64,000 nucleotides of DNA from Amycolatopsis bullii (GCF_014654205.1 NZ_BNAW01000049.1:1-64000); one strand, 5' to 3'. Positions 51,191 through 60,075 are shown, counted from the stretch's first letter. Notes: generated by a model from the sequence alone, not told the origin. Made by a program: numbers and translations.

Positions 51191-51841
51191 TCACCAGGCG
51201 CGGCCGAGATCGGCGTGCTGCCGGATCCAGGCGTGCATGACGATCCCGGCCGCGACCCCGGCGTTGATCGAGCGGGTCGTGCCGAACTGCGCGATCGACA
51301 CGACCAGCGACGCGGCTTCCTGCGCCTCCGCGGAAAGCCCGGGTCCTTCCTGGCCGAACAGCAGCACGCATTCGCGCGGGATCTCGGCCGTCTCGACCGG
51401 CTGCGAGCCCGGCGTGTTGTCCACCGCGACGACGGCCAGGCCGTGCTCGGCCGCGAAGGCGACCAGGCCGCCGACGTCGTCGTGGTGGCGCAGGTGCTGG
51501 TAGCGGTCGGTCACCATGGCTCCGCGCCGGTTCCAGCGGCGGCGGCCGACGATGTGCACCTCGGCCGCGGCGAAGGCGTTGGCCGTGCGGACGACGGTGC
51601 CGATGTTGTGGTCGTGCTGGAAGTTCTCGATCGCGACGTGGAACGGGTGCCGTCGGCTGTCCACATCGGACACGATGGCCTCACGGCGCCAGTAGCGGTA
51701 GGCGTCGACGACGTTGCGGCGGTCGCCGTCGCGCAGCAGCTCGGGGTCGTACCGCTCGTCCGCGGGCCACTCACCCGGCCACGGGCCGACGCCGACCTCT
51801 TCGCGGCTCACCCACTCGGTGGGTCCGGGTGTTGTGTTCAC
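51191..51841 (-). CDS. TrmH/SpoU-family RNA methyltransferase
   Basis: A 216-residue SPOUT methyltransferase that should add a 2'-O-methyl group to tRNA or rRNA with S-adenosylmethionine. Motif 1 is H-N-I-G-T-V-V-R-T-A-N (78-88), motif 2 G-Q-E-G-P-G-L (163-169) and motif 3 S-I-N-A-G-V-A (191-197), which build the knotted SAM site. A GTG at 51841 is the most upstream plausible start. The exact target nucleotide cannot be read. It follows the DUF2784 gene on the same strand by 14 bp and may be cotranscribed. Confidence 0.9.
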   Translation of the reverse strand: MNTTPGPTEWVSREEVGVGPWPGEWPADERYDPELLRDGDRRNVVDAYRYWRREAIVSDVDSRRHPFHVAIENFQHDHNIGTVVRTANAFAAAEVHIVGRRRWNRRGAMVTDRYQHLRHHDDVGGLVAFAAEHGLAVVAVDNTPGSQPVETAEIPRECVLLFGQEGPGLSAEAQEAASLVVSIAQFGTTRSINAGVAAGIVMHAWIRQHADLGRAW

Positions 51842-51855
51842 CCGGTGATTCTCGC

Positions 51856-52245
51856 TCAGCCGAGGTGGACGGGACGCACGTGGGTTTCCTCGTCGTGGCG
51901 GTGGCGCCAGCGGTGGTAGACGCCGACGTAGGAGTAGGCGACCACCGCGATCGCGCCGATGCCGATGGCCGGCAGCCACGACTGCGGGAAGACCGTGCCG
52001 TAGAGGTAGTAGGCGTTGAAGCCGCCGGGCAGATCGCCGAGGCCCTGCTGGTGCCGGAAGTAGTTCTCCAGCGCGGTAAACGGGCACGCCACGGGTGCCA
52101 CGTTGACCAGGATGCCCCAGGCCAGTCCGAGCATGTGGATGAAGATCAGCTTCGGCCAGCGCCACGCGACGAAGCCGCCGAAACCGATGAGCAGCAGCGC
52201 CAGGATGTGCACGACGATGGTCACGTCGGCCAGGAACTTCGCCAT
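51856..52245 (-). CDS. DUF2784 membrane protein
   Basis: A 129-residue protein with four hydrophobic segments. It matches DUF2784 in the order L-A-D-V-T-I-V-V-H, F-V-A-W-R-W-P, H-M-L-G-L-A-W and A-C-P-F-T-A-L-E-N-Y, the latter strongly conserved. Function unknown. It ends 14 bp before the methyltransferase on the same strand, so the two may form an operon. Confidence 0.85.
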   Translation of the reverse strand: MAKFLADVTIVVHILALLLIGFGGFVAWRWPKLIFIHMLGLAWGILVNVAPVACPFTALENYFRHQQGLGDLPGGFNAYYLYGTVFPQSWLPAIGIGAIAVVAYSYVGVYHRWRHRHDEETHVRPVHLG

Positions 52246-52354
52246 CGCACCCCCTCCACCAATCCCCCTACCAGCGACTTTACTCCGCCGACCGCAGTTG
52301 TCCCCTCCTATTAGTGCCCATCCGTGTGATGTTCAACCCAGCAGAGCAACCCGT

Positions 52355-52531
52355 TCACTGGCGCGGTGACGGAGGGGTTACGCCCGGTGGGAATTCCGGT
52401 GGCCGCTTGCCGGGGTACTGCGTCGGTTCCTCGTGCGGGTACTGGTCCGGCGCGCCGTCCGGTTTCGTCCGGTTCGGGTCGCGGGGGCGGTGGGGTTCCG
52501 GCGGCTCGCCGGGCTTCGACGGCTCGTCCAT
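52355..52531 (-). CDS. Small proline-rich hypothetical protein
   Basis: A 58-residue frame from ATG 52531 to TGA at 52355. The product is hydrophilic, about one quarter proline (M-D-E-P-S-K-P-G-E-P-P-E-P, then P-G-K-R-P-P-E-F-P-P-G), and surely unstructured. Nearly all third codon positions are G or C, and the frame fills an otherwise empty gap. No ribosome site stands out. Function unknown. Confidence 0.5.
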   Translation of the reverse strand: MDEPSKPGEPPEPHRPRDPNRTKPDGAPDQYPHEEPTQYPGKRPPEFPPGVTPPSPRQ

Positions 52532-52580
52532 GCGCTCGACGGTACGCCCGGGCCCTCACCGCGGCTGCGCGATTTCGCGC

Positions 52581-52859
52581 TCAGCCGAATGCGGCGCCGT
52601 CGAGATCGGTGACGACCAGCCGCAGCCGGGCGTTCGCCCACGCGGTTCCCGCCAGCACCGGCCGCACCGCCTCGGCGGCCTGGTCCAGGAGCGGCGGGAT
52701 CGGCAGCCGCGTGGCGATCAGCCGGATCTCGACGCGCTCCGCCGTCACGTCGACCGCCGTGCCGTCCCGGCCCATCGGCACCGCCGGGGTCGCCGGGCGG
52801 AGGCCGTTCACCTGCGCGAGAGCGCCGACGATCCGCTCGACGGCTTCGGCCGCGGTCAC
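52581..52859 (-). CDS. Small Asp23/Gls24-like protein, last gene of the sigma operon
   Basis: A 92-residue protein. V-E-I-R-L-I-A-T-R-L-P-I-P, then A-A-E-A-V-R-P-V-L-A-G and R-L-R-L-V-V-T-D-L-D, repeat the strand-helix-strand order of the Asp23 domain in its two upstream neighbours, so it is probably a shortened relative. The GTG start overlaps the preceding stop (GTGA), so translation is coupled. It could join the envelope-stress assembly of its neighbours. Confidence 0.65.
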   Translation of the reverse strand: MTAAEAVERIVGALAQVNGLRPATPAVPMGRDGTAVDVTAERVEIRLIATRLPIPPLLDQAAEAVRPVLAGTAWANARLRLVVTDLDGAAFG

Positions 52860-53218
52860 CGGGCTTCCGGCTCGATGTCCAGAATGGACACCCACACCTC
52901 GTCGACGGCCAAGCCGGTCTGCTCGGCCACGAACCGCGTCACCGAGCGCTGGACGGCCCGGCCGACCGCCGCCGCCTGGTCGGCCCCGGCCGTGACCAGG
53001 TCGATCTCGACCGTCAGCCGGCCGTCGGCGGTCCGGACCCGGACACCGTCCGACGGCGCCGGGTCGAGCCCCTTCCAGCGCCCGCGGGCCGCACGCGTCC
53101 ACGCCGTCACCAGGCCGCGCAGGCCCGGTTCGAGCCGCACCACACCCGGCGTGGCGATCGCCGCCCGCGCCGCCACCCCGGCGATCACCGGGTCGGCGAT
53201 CACGTAGTCAACGCTCAT
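52856..53218 (-). CDS. Asp23/Gls24 envelope stress response protein
   Basis: A 120-residue Asp23/Gls24 (DUF322) protein: V-D-Y-V-I-A-D-P-V-I-A-G-V-A-A-R-A-A, G-V-V-R-L-E-P, V-E-I-D-L-V-T-A-G-A and V-D-E-V-W-V-S-I-L-D-I. In Gram-positives such proteins lie under the cytoplasmic membrane and respond to envelope stress. Its ATG overlaps the preceding stop (ATGA). It is the middle member of three Asp23-like proteins encoded after an ECF sigma factor. Confidence 0.85.
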   Translation of the reverse strand: MSVDYVIADPVIAGVAARAAIATPGVVRLEPGLRGLVTAWTRAARGRWKGLDPAPSDGVRVRTADGRLTVEIDLVTAGADQAAAVGRAVQRSVTRFVAEQTGLAVDEVWVSILDIEPEAR

Positions 53219-53763
53219 GGCCCTGGCTCCCCGGCGTCTTCCTCGAAGATGTCTTCCACGAGCAGGTCGAGCTTCGCCGGCGTCAGGCCCACCCGGGCCG
53301 TGGCCGCCGCGGTCACCCGCTCCCGCACCTTCGCCAGCGTGGCCCCGCCCGCGACGGTCCGCAGGCTCACCGCGAGGGTCAGTTCCACCTCGACGCCGTC
53401 CGGCCCGGTCCGCACCCGGCACCGCCGCGCCCGGACGCCGTCGACCGTGTCGGCCGCGTACCGCAGCACCGCCGCCACCGCCTGCTCGCTGACCTCGACG
53501 AACCCGGGTTCCGGAGTCGGCAGGCGCACCGTCGAGCCGCGCCGCACCTCGGCCCGCACCGCCGACATGATCCGCCCGAACAGGTCCGGCGACGGCGCGT
53601 CCTCCTCGGCGGCCAGCTCGGTGGTCGCCTCGCGCAGCGCCAGCAGGCTCTCGCGCGCGGCCCCGCAGTGCGGGCAGCTGAGCTCGTGCTCGTCGGCGAC
53701 CGCGTCGAGCCGCTCCCACACCTGCTCGACATCGCGTTCGCAGGGCAGCTCGTAGCCCGTCAT
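53215..53763 (-). CDS. Zinc anti-sigma-like motif fused to an Asp23-type domain
   Basis: A 182-residue protein in two parts. Residues 1-60 carry H-E-L-S-C-P-H-C, the H-x3-C-x2-C arrangement of zinc-binding anti-sigma factors, in a helical region with a Glu-rich tail. Residues 75-182 form an Asp23/Gls24-like domain (V-S-E-Q-A-V-A-A-V-L-R-Y-A-A-D, then V-E-L-T-L-A-V-S-L and L-D-L-L-V-E-D-I-F). It follows the ECF sigma gene with ATGA overlap, the place of an anti-sigma factor. It lacks a membrane segment, so it would be a soluble anti-sigma linked to envelope stress (inference). Confidence 0.75.
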   Translation of the reverse strand: MTGYELPCERDVEQVWERLDAVADEHELSCPHCGAARESLLALREATTELAAEEDAPSPDLFGRIMSAVRAEVRRGSTVRLPTPEPGFVEVSEQAVAAVLRYAADTVDGVRARRCRVRTGPDGVEVELTLAVSLRTVAGGATLAKVRERVTAAATARVGLTPAKLDLLVEDIFEEDAGEPGP

Positions 53764-54311
53764 CGCCACGGCTTCATCACCTCCGCCAGCTGGGCACGGG
53801 CGCGCGCGATCCGGCCGCGGACCGCGGTCGCGTTCACGCCGACGATGGCGCCGATCTCGTCGTAGGACCGGCCGTGGACTTCGCGCAGCAGCCAGCAGGC
53901 TTTCTGTTCGGGCGTCAGCTGCTCCAAGGCCGCGTTCAACGCGGCGAGCTGGCCGCTCACCTGGGCGGCCCGCTCCGGCTGGAGATCGGCCAGGGGCGAC
54001 TCGGCGGTGTCGAGGTCGACGTCGGCCTGCGGCTTGCGCGCCCGGATCGTGTTGAGGCAGCGGTTCGTGGTCGCCCGGTAGAGCCAGCCGACGAACGCGG
54101 CGTCCTCGCTCAGCTGGCCGAGCTTGCGCCAGGCGTTGAGGAACACCTCCTGCACGACGTCTTCGGCGTCGCCGCGGTGGGCCAGCATCTTGACGGCGAG
54201 CCGGAACATCGGGCCCTGGTAGCGCAGCACGAGCTGTTCGTACGCCCGGACATCGCCGTCCCGCGCCCGGCTGACGAGCGTCACGTCGTCCAGCGGCGTA
54301 GTCGTCGTCAC
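53760..54311 (-). CDS. ECF-type RNA polymerase sigma factor
   Basis: A 183-residue sigma factor. Region 2: Y-E-Q-L-V-L-R-Y-Q-G-P-M-F-R-L-A and D-A-E-D-V-V-Q-E-V-F; region 4: L-E-Q-L-T-P-E-Q-K-A-C-W-L-L-R-E-V-H-G and the recognition helix N-A-T-A-V-R-G-R-I-A-R-A. GAGGAGGTG precedes the GTG start. It is the first of four genes joined by overlapping stops and starts, so a sigma/anti-sigma unit with Asp23 proteins is likely. Confidence 0.9.
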   Translation of the reverse strand: MTTTTPLDDVTLVSRARDGDVRAYEQLVLRYQGPMFRLAVKMLAHRGDAEDVVQEVFLNAWRKLGQLSEDAAFVGWLYRATTNRCLNTIRARKPQADVDLDTAESPLADLQPERAAQVSGQLAALNAALEQLTPEQKACWLLREVHGRSYDEIGAIVGVNATAVRGRIARARAQLAEVMKPWR

Positions 54312-54416
54312 GGCACCTCCTCGAGGGGAGGACACCGGCGGGCGGAAAACGTCACGCAGTGATTCTGGGTGACGGCGGTCACCGGGGCGAATCCAGCGAT
54401 CCGCCCCGGTGGACGT

Positions 54417-54980
54417 TCACTCCAGGCCGAGGTCGTCCTTGCCGAGGACGTACCGGTATTCGAGGCCTTCCTTCTCGATCGCCTCGCGCGCGCCCGTGTC
54501 GCGGTCGACGACCGTCACCACGCCGACCACGTTCGCGCCCGCTTCGCGCAGCGCCTCGACCGCCGTCAGCACGCTTCCGCCGGTCGTCGACGTGTCCTCG
54601 ACCGCGAGCACGCGCTGGCCGCGGACCTCCATGCCCTCGATGCGCCGCTGCATGCCGTGTTCCTTGACCGACTTGCGGACGACGAACGCGTCCAGCACGA
54701 CCCCGTCGTTCGCCGCCGAGTGCAGCATCGCCAGCGCGACCGGGTCGGCGCCGAGGGTCAGGCCGCCGGCCGCCACGTAGTCCCAGTCCGCCGTCAGCTG
54801 ACGCAGGAGCTTGCCGATCAGCGGCGCGGCCGCGTGGTGCAGCGTCGCCCGCCGGAGGTCGATGTAGTAGTCGGCTTCCTTGCCGGACGCCAGGGTCACT
54901 TTTCCGTGCACCACGGAAAGATCGGTGACCAGCCTGGCCAGTTCGAGTTTCGCCGCTTGATCCAACCCGGGGTTCGCCAC
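54417..54980 (-). CDS. pyrE: Orotate phosphoribosyltransferase
   Basis: A 187-residue enzyme that joins orotate to PRPP to give OMP in pyrimidine synthesis. It has F/L-T-L-A-S-G-K-E-A-D-Y-Y-I-D, A-A-G-G-L-T-L-G-A-D-P and the PRPP loop V-L-A-V-E-D-T-S-T-T-G-G-S near 124-136. GTG is the start. It stands alone, away from the pyr cluster, as in many actinomycetes. The ABC exporter genes are on the same strand upstream with 27 bp between. Confidence 0.95.
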   Translation of the reverse strand: MANPGLDQAAKLELARLVTDLSVVHGKVTLASGKEADYYIDLRRATLHHAAAPLIGKLLRQLTADWDYVAAGGLTLGADPVALAMLHSAANDGVVLDAFVVRKSVKEHGMQRRIEGMEVRGQRVLAVEDTSTTGGSVLTAVEALREAGANVVGVVTVVDRDTGAREAIEKEGLEYRYVLGKDDLGLE

Positions 54981-55007
54981 GGCCGTGAGTCTTACACACG
55001 GCCGGGC

Positions 55008-57455
55008 TCACTCACCGACGGATGTGGCGTCGACCGCACGCCCGCGCGTCGCGGCCCAGGCCGGGACGAGGATCGCCACGAGCGCGAGCACCACGGCGAT
55101 CGCCAGCACCGTCAGGTAGATGGTCACCGGGCCCGACGGCAGCGGCGAGCCGGTCACCACCAGGCAGAACGGCACGATCGCGCCCGCCGCGGTCAGCGTC
55201 CCGAGCAGCACCGCGATGGTCGCGATCAAGCCGCCTTCGACGCCGGCCATCCGCAGCACCTGGCCGCGGGTGAAGCCGCTCAGCCGCTGCACCCCGAATT
55301 CGCGCCGCCGTCGCGCGGTGGCCGTCACCAGCGTGTTCACCACGGAAATCACCGTGTACGCGATGATCATCCCGACGAGCAGGTAGTTGACCCAGGCGCC
55401 GACCTCGTTGCCCTTCGCGTGCGCCGCGATCAGCGTGCCGCGGTCGCCGACGGACACCGGCAGCCCGGCGGTCGCCTCGCGCAGGCGTGCGGTCAGCGTT
55501 GCCCCGTCGACGCCGGGAGCGGCGCGGACCAGCAGCTGCGGGGCGAGCCCGAGCGTGGTGTGCGGGGCCAGCAGGCTCGCGGGCAGCACGAGCTGTTCGA
55601 ACCCGGGACGCTGGTCGACGACGGCGGTGACCCGGACGTCCACCGGCGTGCCGTCGCCGAGCCGCAGCGACAGCGTGTCGCCGACGTGGTGGCCGAACGC
55701 CGAGGGCACCTCGACGGCGTTCCCGGTCAGCTCGCTGACGCCCAGCGCGGGCCGGCCGTCGTCGTTCTGGCCCGAGTCGAACGGCTTCTCGACGAACACC
55801 GTGCTCGTCACGTACTCCGACGCGCTCGCGACGCCCGGGACGGCGCGCACGCGGCCCGCCACGGACGGATCGAGCCCGCTCGGGCCGGCCACGACCGCGT
55901 CCGCGCGCAGGTCCTCGGTGTAGGCCTGGTTCGAGACGGCTTCCTGGGTGGTCTGCAGGTAGATGTTGGCGGTCGCGATGCCGACCGCGAGCATGATCGG
56001 CGTGACCGCGCCGGCCGCCCGCACCGCGCCGACGCGGGTGTTGCGCAGCGCGACCCGGCCGTTGACGCCGGTGAGCGCGTGCACCGGCCCGCTCAGCAGC
56101 GTGGCCACCAGTTTCGTCACGCCGGGGCTGATCGCCGCGAGCCCGAACGCCCACAGCATCACCGCCGGGCCGGCCGTGCTGGCCGCGACCGGGCCGGTCA
56201 TCACCGCGACCGTGACGATGCCGAGCGCCGTCCCGCCGCCGAAGCACAGGATCGCGGTGATCAGCCGGATCGGCGTCAGCCAGCGCCGCTCGACGGCGGC
56301 TTCGGCGAGGGCTTCGGTCGGGCGGATCCGCGAGGCCCGCCGTCCCGCCACGAAGGACGCACCGACGACGGCCAGCAGCGACGCACCCGCGGCGACCACC
56401 GCCGGCACCCAGCCCTGCTCGAACACCAGCACGTCGGGGACGACGTGGTGGTCGGCGAGCTCGCCGAACAGCCACTTCGCCAGCACCGGGCCGAGCGCGA
56501 CCGCGGCGCCGACCGCGAGCAGCCCGACGACGAGCGCCTCGCCGAGCACCATCCGCCGCAGCTGGCGCGGGGTCGTGCCGACCGCGCGCAGCAGCGCGAG
56601 TTCGCGCTGGCGCTGCTGCGTCGACAGGGTCAGCGTGCCCGCCACGACGAACACCATGACCATGGCCGAGAGCCCGCCCGAGACGGCGGCCAGCACGATC
56701 AGGTTCTCGCCGCTCTTGCCTGTTTCGGGGAACTCCAGCGCGCCGCGGTCGAGGCCGGTCGTCACGACCCCGGCGTCCCCGACGGCCGCGGTCACGGCAG
56801 CGACATCGCCACCGAAGACGCCGATGGTGTCGAAGCGGCCCGGGTGCCCGGAGAGCGTCTCCGCGTCCGAAGGCGCGAAGAACACGGCCGCGTCCCGCAT
56901 GGCCTGGGGTGCTTCGGCGGTGCCGGAGATCCGGTACTGGCCGACGCGGCCGTGCGCGGCGATCGGCAGCGTGTCCCCGACGGCGAGCCCGAGCCCGGCG
57001 TCGACGACGACTTCGCCGGGCTTCGGCGCGTCGCCCTTCAGCGTGTACGGCGTCAGCACGGCGGAATCCCAGGCGTGCCCGAGCGCGCTCGCCGGGCCGG
57101 ACTGGACGGGGAAGCTGTATTCGCCGACGACGTTCGTGACGCCGGGGACCGCGCGCAGCCGGTCGGCCAGGCCCGCGTCGAGCCGGACGCGCTCGGGCAG
57201 GGTCGCGTTCTCGAACTTGTGCTTGTCGTCCGGCTCGAGGGTCGCCGGGTCCTCCTTGGGCAGCTCGAGCGTCTGCTGCCCGCCGACGACGATCGGCGCC
57301 GCGGCCAGCCGCTGCACCGGCGTCTCGGACCGGATGCCGGTCTCCATCAGGCCACCGCACGCCGAGACGACCAGCGCGCCGAAGAACACGGCGACGAACG
57401 TCGCCAGGAAGCCGCCTTTGCGCAGGCGGAGGGTCCGCAGGGCGAGCTTGAACAT
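55008..57455 (-). CDS. ABC transporter permease of FtsX/MacB type
   Basis: An 815-residue membrane protein with a duplicated FtsX permease. Each half has a large extracellular domain followed by three membrane segments; motifs T-Q-Q-R-Q-R-E-L-A-L-L-R-A-V-G-T and T-A-R-R-R-R-E-F-G-V-Q-R-L-S-G are the coupling helices. Segments lie near residues 17-40, 250-400, 420-500 and 690-810. Such pumps move peptides, lipids or antibiotics out by a mechanotransmission mechanism. TGATG overlap with the ATPase stop shows they form one transporter. Confidence 0.9.
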   Translation of the reverse strand: MFKLALRTLRLRKGGFLATFVAVFFGALVVSACGGLMETGIRSETPVQRLAAAPIVVGGQQTLELPKEDPATLEPDDKHKFENATLPERVRLDAGLADRLRAVPGVTNVVGEYSFPVQSGPASALGHAWDSAVLTPYTLKGDAPKPGEVVVDAGLGLAVGDTLPIAAHGRVGQYRISGTAEAPQAMRDAAVFFAPSDAETLSGHPGRFDTIGVFGGDVAAVTAAVGDAGVVTTGLDRGALEFPETGKSGENLIVLAAVSGGLSAMVMVFVVAGTLTLSTQQRQRELALLRAVGTTPRQLRRMVLGEALVVGLLAVGAAVALGPVLAKWLFGELADHHVVPDVLVFEQGWVPAVVAAGASLLAVVGASFVAGRRASRIRPTEALAEAAVERRWLTPIRLITAILCFGGGTALGIVTVAVMTGPVAASTAGPAVMLWAFGLAAISPGVTKLVATLLSGPVHALTGVNGRVALRNTRVGAVRAAGAVTPIMLAVGIATANIYLQTTQEAVSNQAYTEDLRADAVVAGPSGLDPSVAGRVRAVPGVASASEYVTSTVFVEKPFDSGQNDDGRPALGVSELTGNAVEVPSAFGHHVGDTLSLRLGDGTPVDVRVTAVVDQRPGFEQLVLPASLLAPHTTLGLAPQLLVRAAPGVDGATLTARLREATAGLPVSVGDRGTLIAAHAKGNEVGAWVNYLLVGMIIAYTVISVVNTLVTATARRRREFGVQRLSGFTRGQVLRMAGVEGGLIATIAVLLGTLTAAGAIVPFCLVVTGSPLPSGPVTIYLTVLAIAVVLALVAILVPAWAATRGRAVDATSVGE

Positions 57456-58207
57456 CAGGCCGCCACCCGGCCCCAGGCACCGAGGTGGGTCATCCGCTCG
57501 GCGACGGCTTCCGCGGTCGGCCGGGCCAGCTGCCCGGCGATCCGGCCGTCGGCCAGGAAGACGACCTGGTCGGCGTAGGACGCGGCGACCGGGTCGTGCG
57601 TCACCATGATCACCGTCTGGCCCGACGCCCGGACGGAGTCGCGCAGCAGGCCGAGCACCTCGGCGGCGGTGCGCGTGTCGAGGGCGCCGGTCGGCTCGTC
57701 GGCGAACAGCACGGCCGGGTCGGTGACCAGGGCCCGCGCGATCGCGACGCGCTGCTGCTGACCGCCGGAGAGCTGCCCGGGCAGGTGCTTGCGGCGCCCG
57801 TCGAGCCCGACGTGGTTGAGGATCCGGGCCACCAGCCGCTTGTCCGGGCGCTTGCCGGCCAGCTGCAGCGGCAGCACGACGTTCTGCTCGACCGTCAGCG
57901 CCGGGAGCAGGTTGAACGACTGGAAGACGAAACCGACGCGGTCGCGCCGCAGCTTCGTCAGGTAGGTCTCGTTCTTGCCGTCGAGGTCCTGGCCGTCGAG
58001 CACGACCCGGCCGGACGTGGGCCGGTCGAGACCGGCCGCGCAGTGCAGGAACGTGCTCTTGCCCGAGCCGGACGGGCCCATCACCGCGGTGAACCCGCCG
58101 CGGGGGAACGAGATCGAGACCCCGTCCAGCGCGACGACCCCGCCGTACTCCTTGCGCACGGCTTCCAGCCGGACCGCGTCCGCTGCCTCGTGCCACCCAG
58201 TTGTCAT
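57455..58207 (-). CDS. ABC transporter ATP-binding protein (MacB/LolD type)
   Basis: A 250-residue ATPase. Walker A is G-P-S-G-S-G-K-S-T (44-52), the Q-loop F-Q-S-F-N-L-L-P, the signature L-S-G-G-Q-Q-Q-R and Walker [13 protein letters not shown]. The F-N-L-L-P and D-E-P-T-G-A-L-D details place it with MacB/LolD ATPases. It pairs with the overlapping FtsX-type permease. No two-component system or binding protein is next to it, so the trigger is unknown. Confidence 0.93.
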   Translation of the reverse strand: MTTGWHEAADAVRLEAVRKEYGGVVALDGVSISFPRGGFTAVMGPSGSGKSTFLHCAAGLDRPTSGRVVLDGQDLDGKNETYLTKLRRDRVGFVFQSFNLLPALTVEQNVVLPLQLAGKRPDKRLVARILNHVGLDGRRKHLPGQLSGGQQQRVAIARALVTDPAVLFADEPTGALDTRTAAEVLGLLRDSVRASGQTVIMVTHDPVAASYADQVVFLADGRIAGQLARPTAEAVAERMTHLGAWGRVAA

Positions 58208-58285
58208 GGGGAAAACGCTAGGGGGACGGCCCGGCGATCACCCTGGTGCGCGCGTGCGTCTTCCAGGTGGGGACAGCCCTACCGC

Positions 58286-58307
58286 GGCACTTTCACGGGA
58301 AAGTGCC
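58286..58307. repeat. GGCACTTTC palindrome, copy 4, terminator position
   Basis: GGCACTTTC and GAAAGTGCC arms around ACGG, one base beyond the SDR stop on the minus strand and 79 bases before the ABC gene start. Same element as at 21046, 24052 and 41200. Confidence 0.75.
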
Positions 58308-58308
58308 C

Positions 58309-59088
58309 TCAGGTGCGGCCCTTGCCGCCGAAGCCGCCGCTGATCCGGCGCAGCACCGCGCGCGGCAGCAGGCCGCCGAGCGCGACGACGGCCTTGTACT
58401 GCAGGCTCGGCACGGAGATCACCTTGCCGCGGCGCAGGTCCGCCAGAGCCTCGTTGACCACCTGTTCGACACCCAACCAGGCGATTTTCGGGCCGGGTTT
58501 GCCGATGCCGGCCCGTTCGTGGAACTCCGTCGCCGTGAAACCGGGGCAGAGCGCCATCATCCGGACACCCTTCGGCAGCGAAGCGGCGATGCCTTCGGTG
58601 AACGACGTGACCCAGTTCTTGCTCGCCGTGTACGTCGAGCCGCGGCCGCTGAAGAACCCCGCCACGCTGCTGACCTGGATGATTTCGCCGTGGCCGCGCT
58701 CGATCATGCCGGGCAGCACGGCCCGGGTGAGCCGCAGCACCGCGGTGACGTTGACGTCGAGCTGGCGCTGCAGCGCGTCCGGCGGGATGGTCCAGAAGTC
58801 GCCGTTCAGCCCGAAACCGGCGTTGTTCACCAGGAGGTCGACCGGCCCGGCCGCGAGCCGCTCCTCCACCGCCGTCCGTCCGTCCACTTCGGACAGATCG
58901 GCGGGCAGCACCTCGACCGCCACTCCGTGCTTTTCCCGCAGCTCAGCGGCGTAGGCCTCCAGCCGCGCGGCATCGCGGGCGACGAGCACCAAGTCATGTT
59001 TTTCGGCCGCGAGCGTGCGCGCGAACTGCGCGCCGATGCCCGCCGTGGCACCGGTTATGAGAGTGGTGGTGGTCATGTGGGTGAACAT
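58309..59088 (-). CDS. SDR-family NAD(P)-dependent oxidoreductase
   Basis: A 259-residue classical [11 protein letters not shown] (13-20), N-N-A-G-F-G, the Ser in Q-V-S-S-V-A-G and Y-T-A-S-K. The C-terminal helix [10 protein letters not shown] resembles DltE/YqjQ-type acyl or keto reductases. ATG 59088 or 59076 may be the start. It is the only gene between a secreted unknown and the ABC exporter, and it ends in the dispersed palindrome. Confidence 0.88.
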   Translation of the reverse strand: MFTHMTTTTLITGATAGIGAQFARTLAAEKHDLVLVARDAARLEAYAAELREKHGVAVEVLPADLSEVDGRTAVEERLAAGPVDLLVNNAGFGLNGDFWTIPPDALQRQLDVNVTAVLRLTRAVLPGMIERGHGEIIQVSSVAGFFSGRGSTYTASKNWVTSFTEGIAASLPKGVRMMALCPGFTATEFHERAGIGKPGPKIAWLGVEQVVNEALADLRRGKVISVPSLQYKAVVALGGLLPRAVLRRISGGFGGKGRT

Positions 59089-59145
59089 ACTCGCTGGTCA
59101 CGGGCGGACGTGCGTTCGATTCGGCGGGGAAGTATCGTCCGCCGC

Positions 59146-60075
59146 ATGGGTAAGCACACCAGGCGCAAAAGCGGCTATCTGCCCAAGGTCGCCGTGGGCG
59201 CGGCGCCCGCCGTGCTGCTTTTCGCCGCTCCCGCCACGGCGCTGGCGAGCCCGGCGGAGCTGACCCTGCCGCTCTACCACCGCGACGACAGCACGTTCCG
59301 GCGCGACGTCGAGACGTCGGGCGAGGACGGCACGTCGGTGGTGCGCGAGACCGTGACCACGATCCGCCACGACTTCCTCGCGAAGGAGATCGCCGGCGCG
59401 GTGCTCGACACGGACCTGACCGAGTCCGCGATCACCCACCGCGAAGAACGCCAGGCCGGGACGTCGGCCGCGGCGCAGGAAACCGAGTCGTTCGCCCGCG
59501 CCGGCCGGCACACCTTGCGCTGGGGCGACGTCCGCGCGGGCACCGCGAACGGCCAGCGGCTCGGCCAAGCCGCGTCCCGGAGCCTGTCGATCTCGCCCCT
59601 CGGCGGCGGCGCCGAGCACCGGATCGACCTCGGCGAAGGCATGAGCCACGGCGTCTGGGCCGCCGACGGGATCGACGTGCTGAGCCAGCACGCCGAGCAG
59701 CTGGACACCGGCCTGTTCGGCAGCTTCGCCGGCGACCTCGACGGTGCGCTGGCGGCCCGCCGGTCCTCCGGTCAGGTGGCCGACCTCGGCCGGCTCGGCG
59801 CGGTCGGCACGACGTCCGACCAGTACGCGGCCGGACGGCTCACCGGCGTCCTGGACCTGGGCCAGAACCACGAAGCCGGGGCTCAGCTGGGCCCGGCGTG
59901 GGCACTGGCGGGGACGAGCCAGTCGCTCGGCCCGGCGGGACCGGCCGGCTCGATCAGCGGCGACCTCGGCGTGGACCACGTCGTCCAAGCGGAGGGCAGC
60001 ACGACGTCGGTGCGCGGCACCCTCGACCGGTCGGGCTCGTTCAGCGTCCTCGACCAGCGGTTGCTCGGCTTCTAG
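59146..60075 (+). CDS. Secreted protein of unknown function
   Basis: A 309-residue exported protein with a twin-Arg-like basic start (K-H-T-R-R-K), a hydrophobic stretch and A-L-A-S-P at the cleavage site near 34. The mature part is rich in G, S, T, L and A with no cysteine. Repeating elements such as D-L-G-R-L-G and L-D-L-G-Q suggest a beta-rich solenoid, but no family is recognised. TATCGT lies seven bases before the ATG, so leaderless start. Convergent with the next gene, overlapping by four bases. Confidence 0.7.
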   Translation: MGKHTRRKSGYLPKVAVGAAPAVLLFAAPATALASPAELTLPLYHRDDSTFRRDVETSGEDGTSVVRETVTTIRHDFLAKEIAGAVLDTDLTESAITHREERQAGTSAAAQETESFARAGRHTLRWGDVRAGTANGQRLGQAASRSLSISPLGGGAEHRIDLGEGMSHGVWAADGIDVLSQHAEQLDTGLFGSFAGDLDGALAARRSSGQVADLGRLGAVGTTSDQYAAGRLTGVLDLGQNHEAGAQLGPAWALAGTSQSLGPAGPAGSISGDLGVDHVVQAEGSTTSVRGTLDRSGSFSVLDQRLLGF

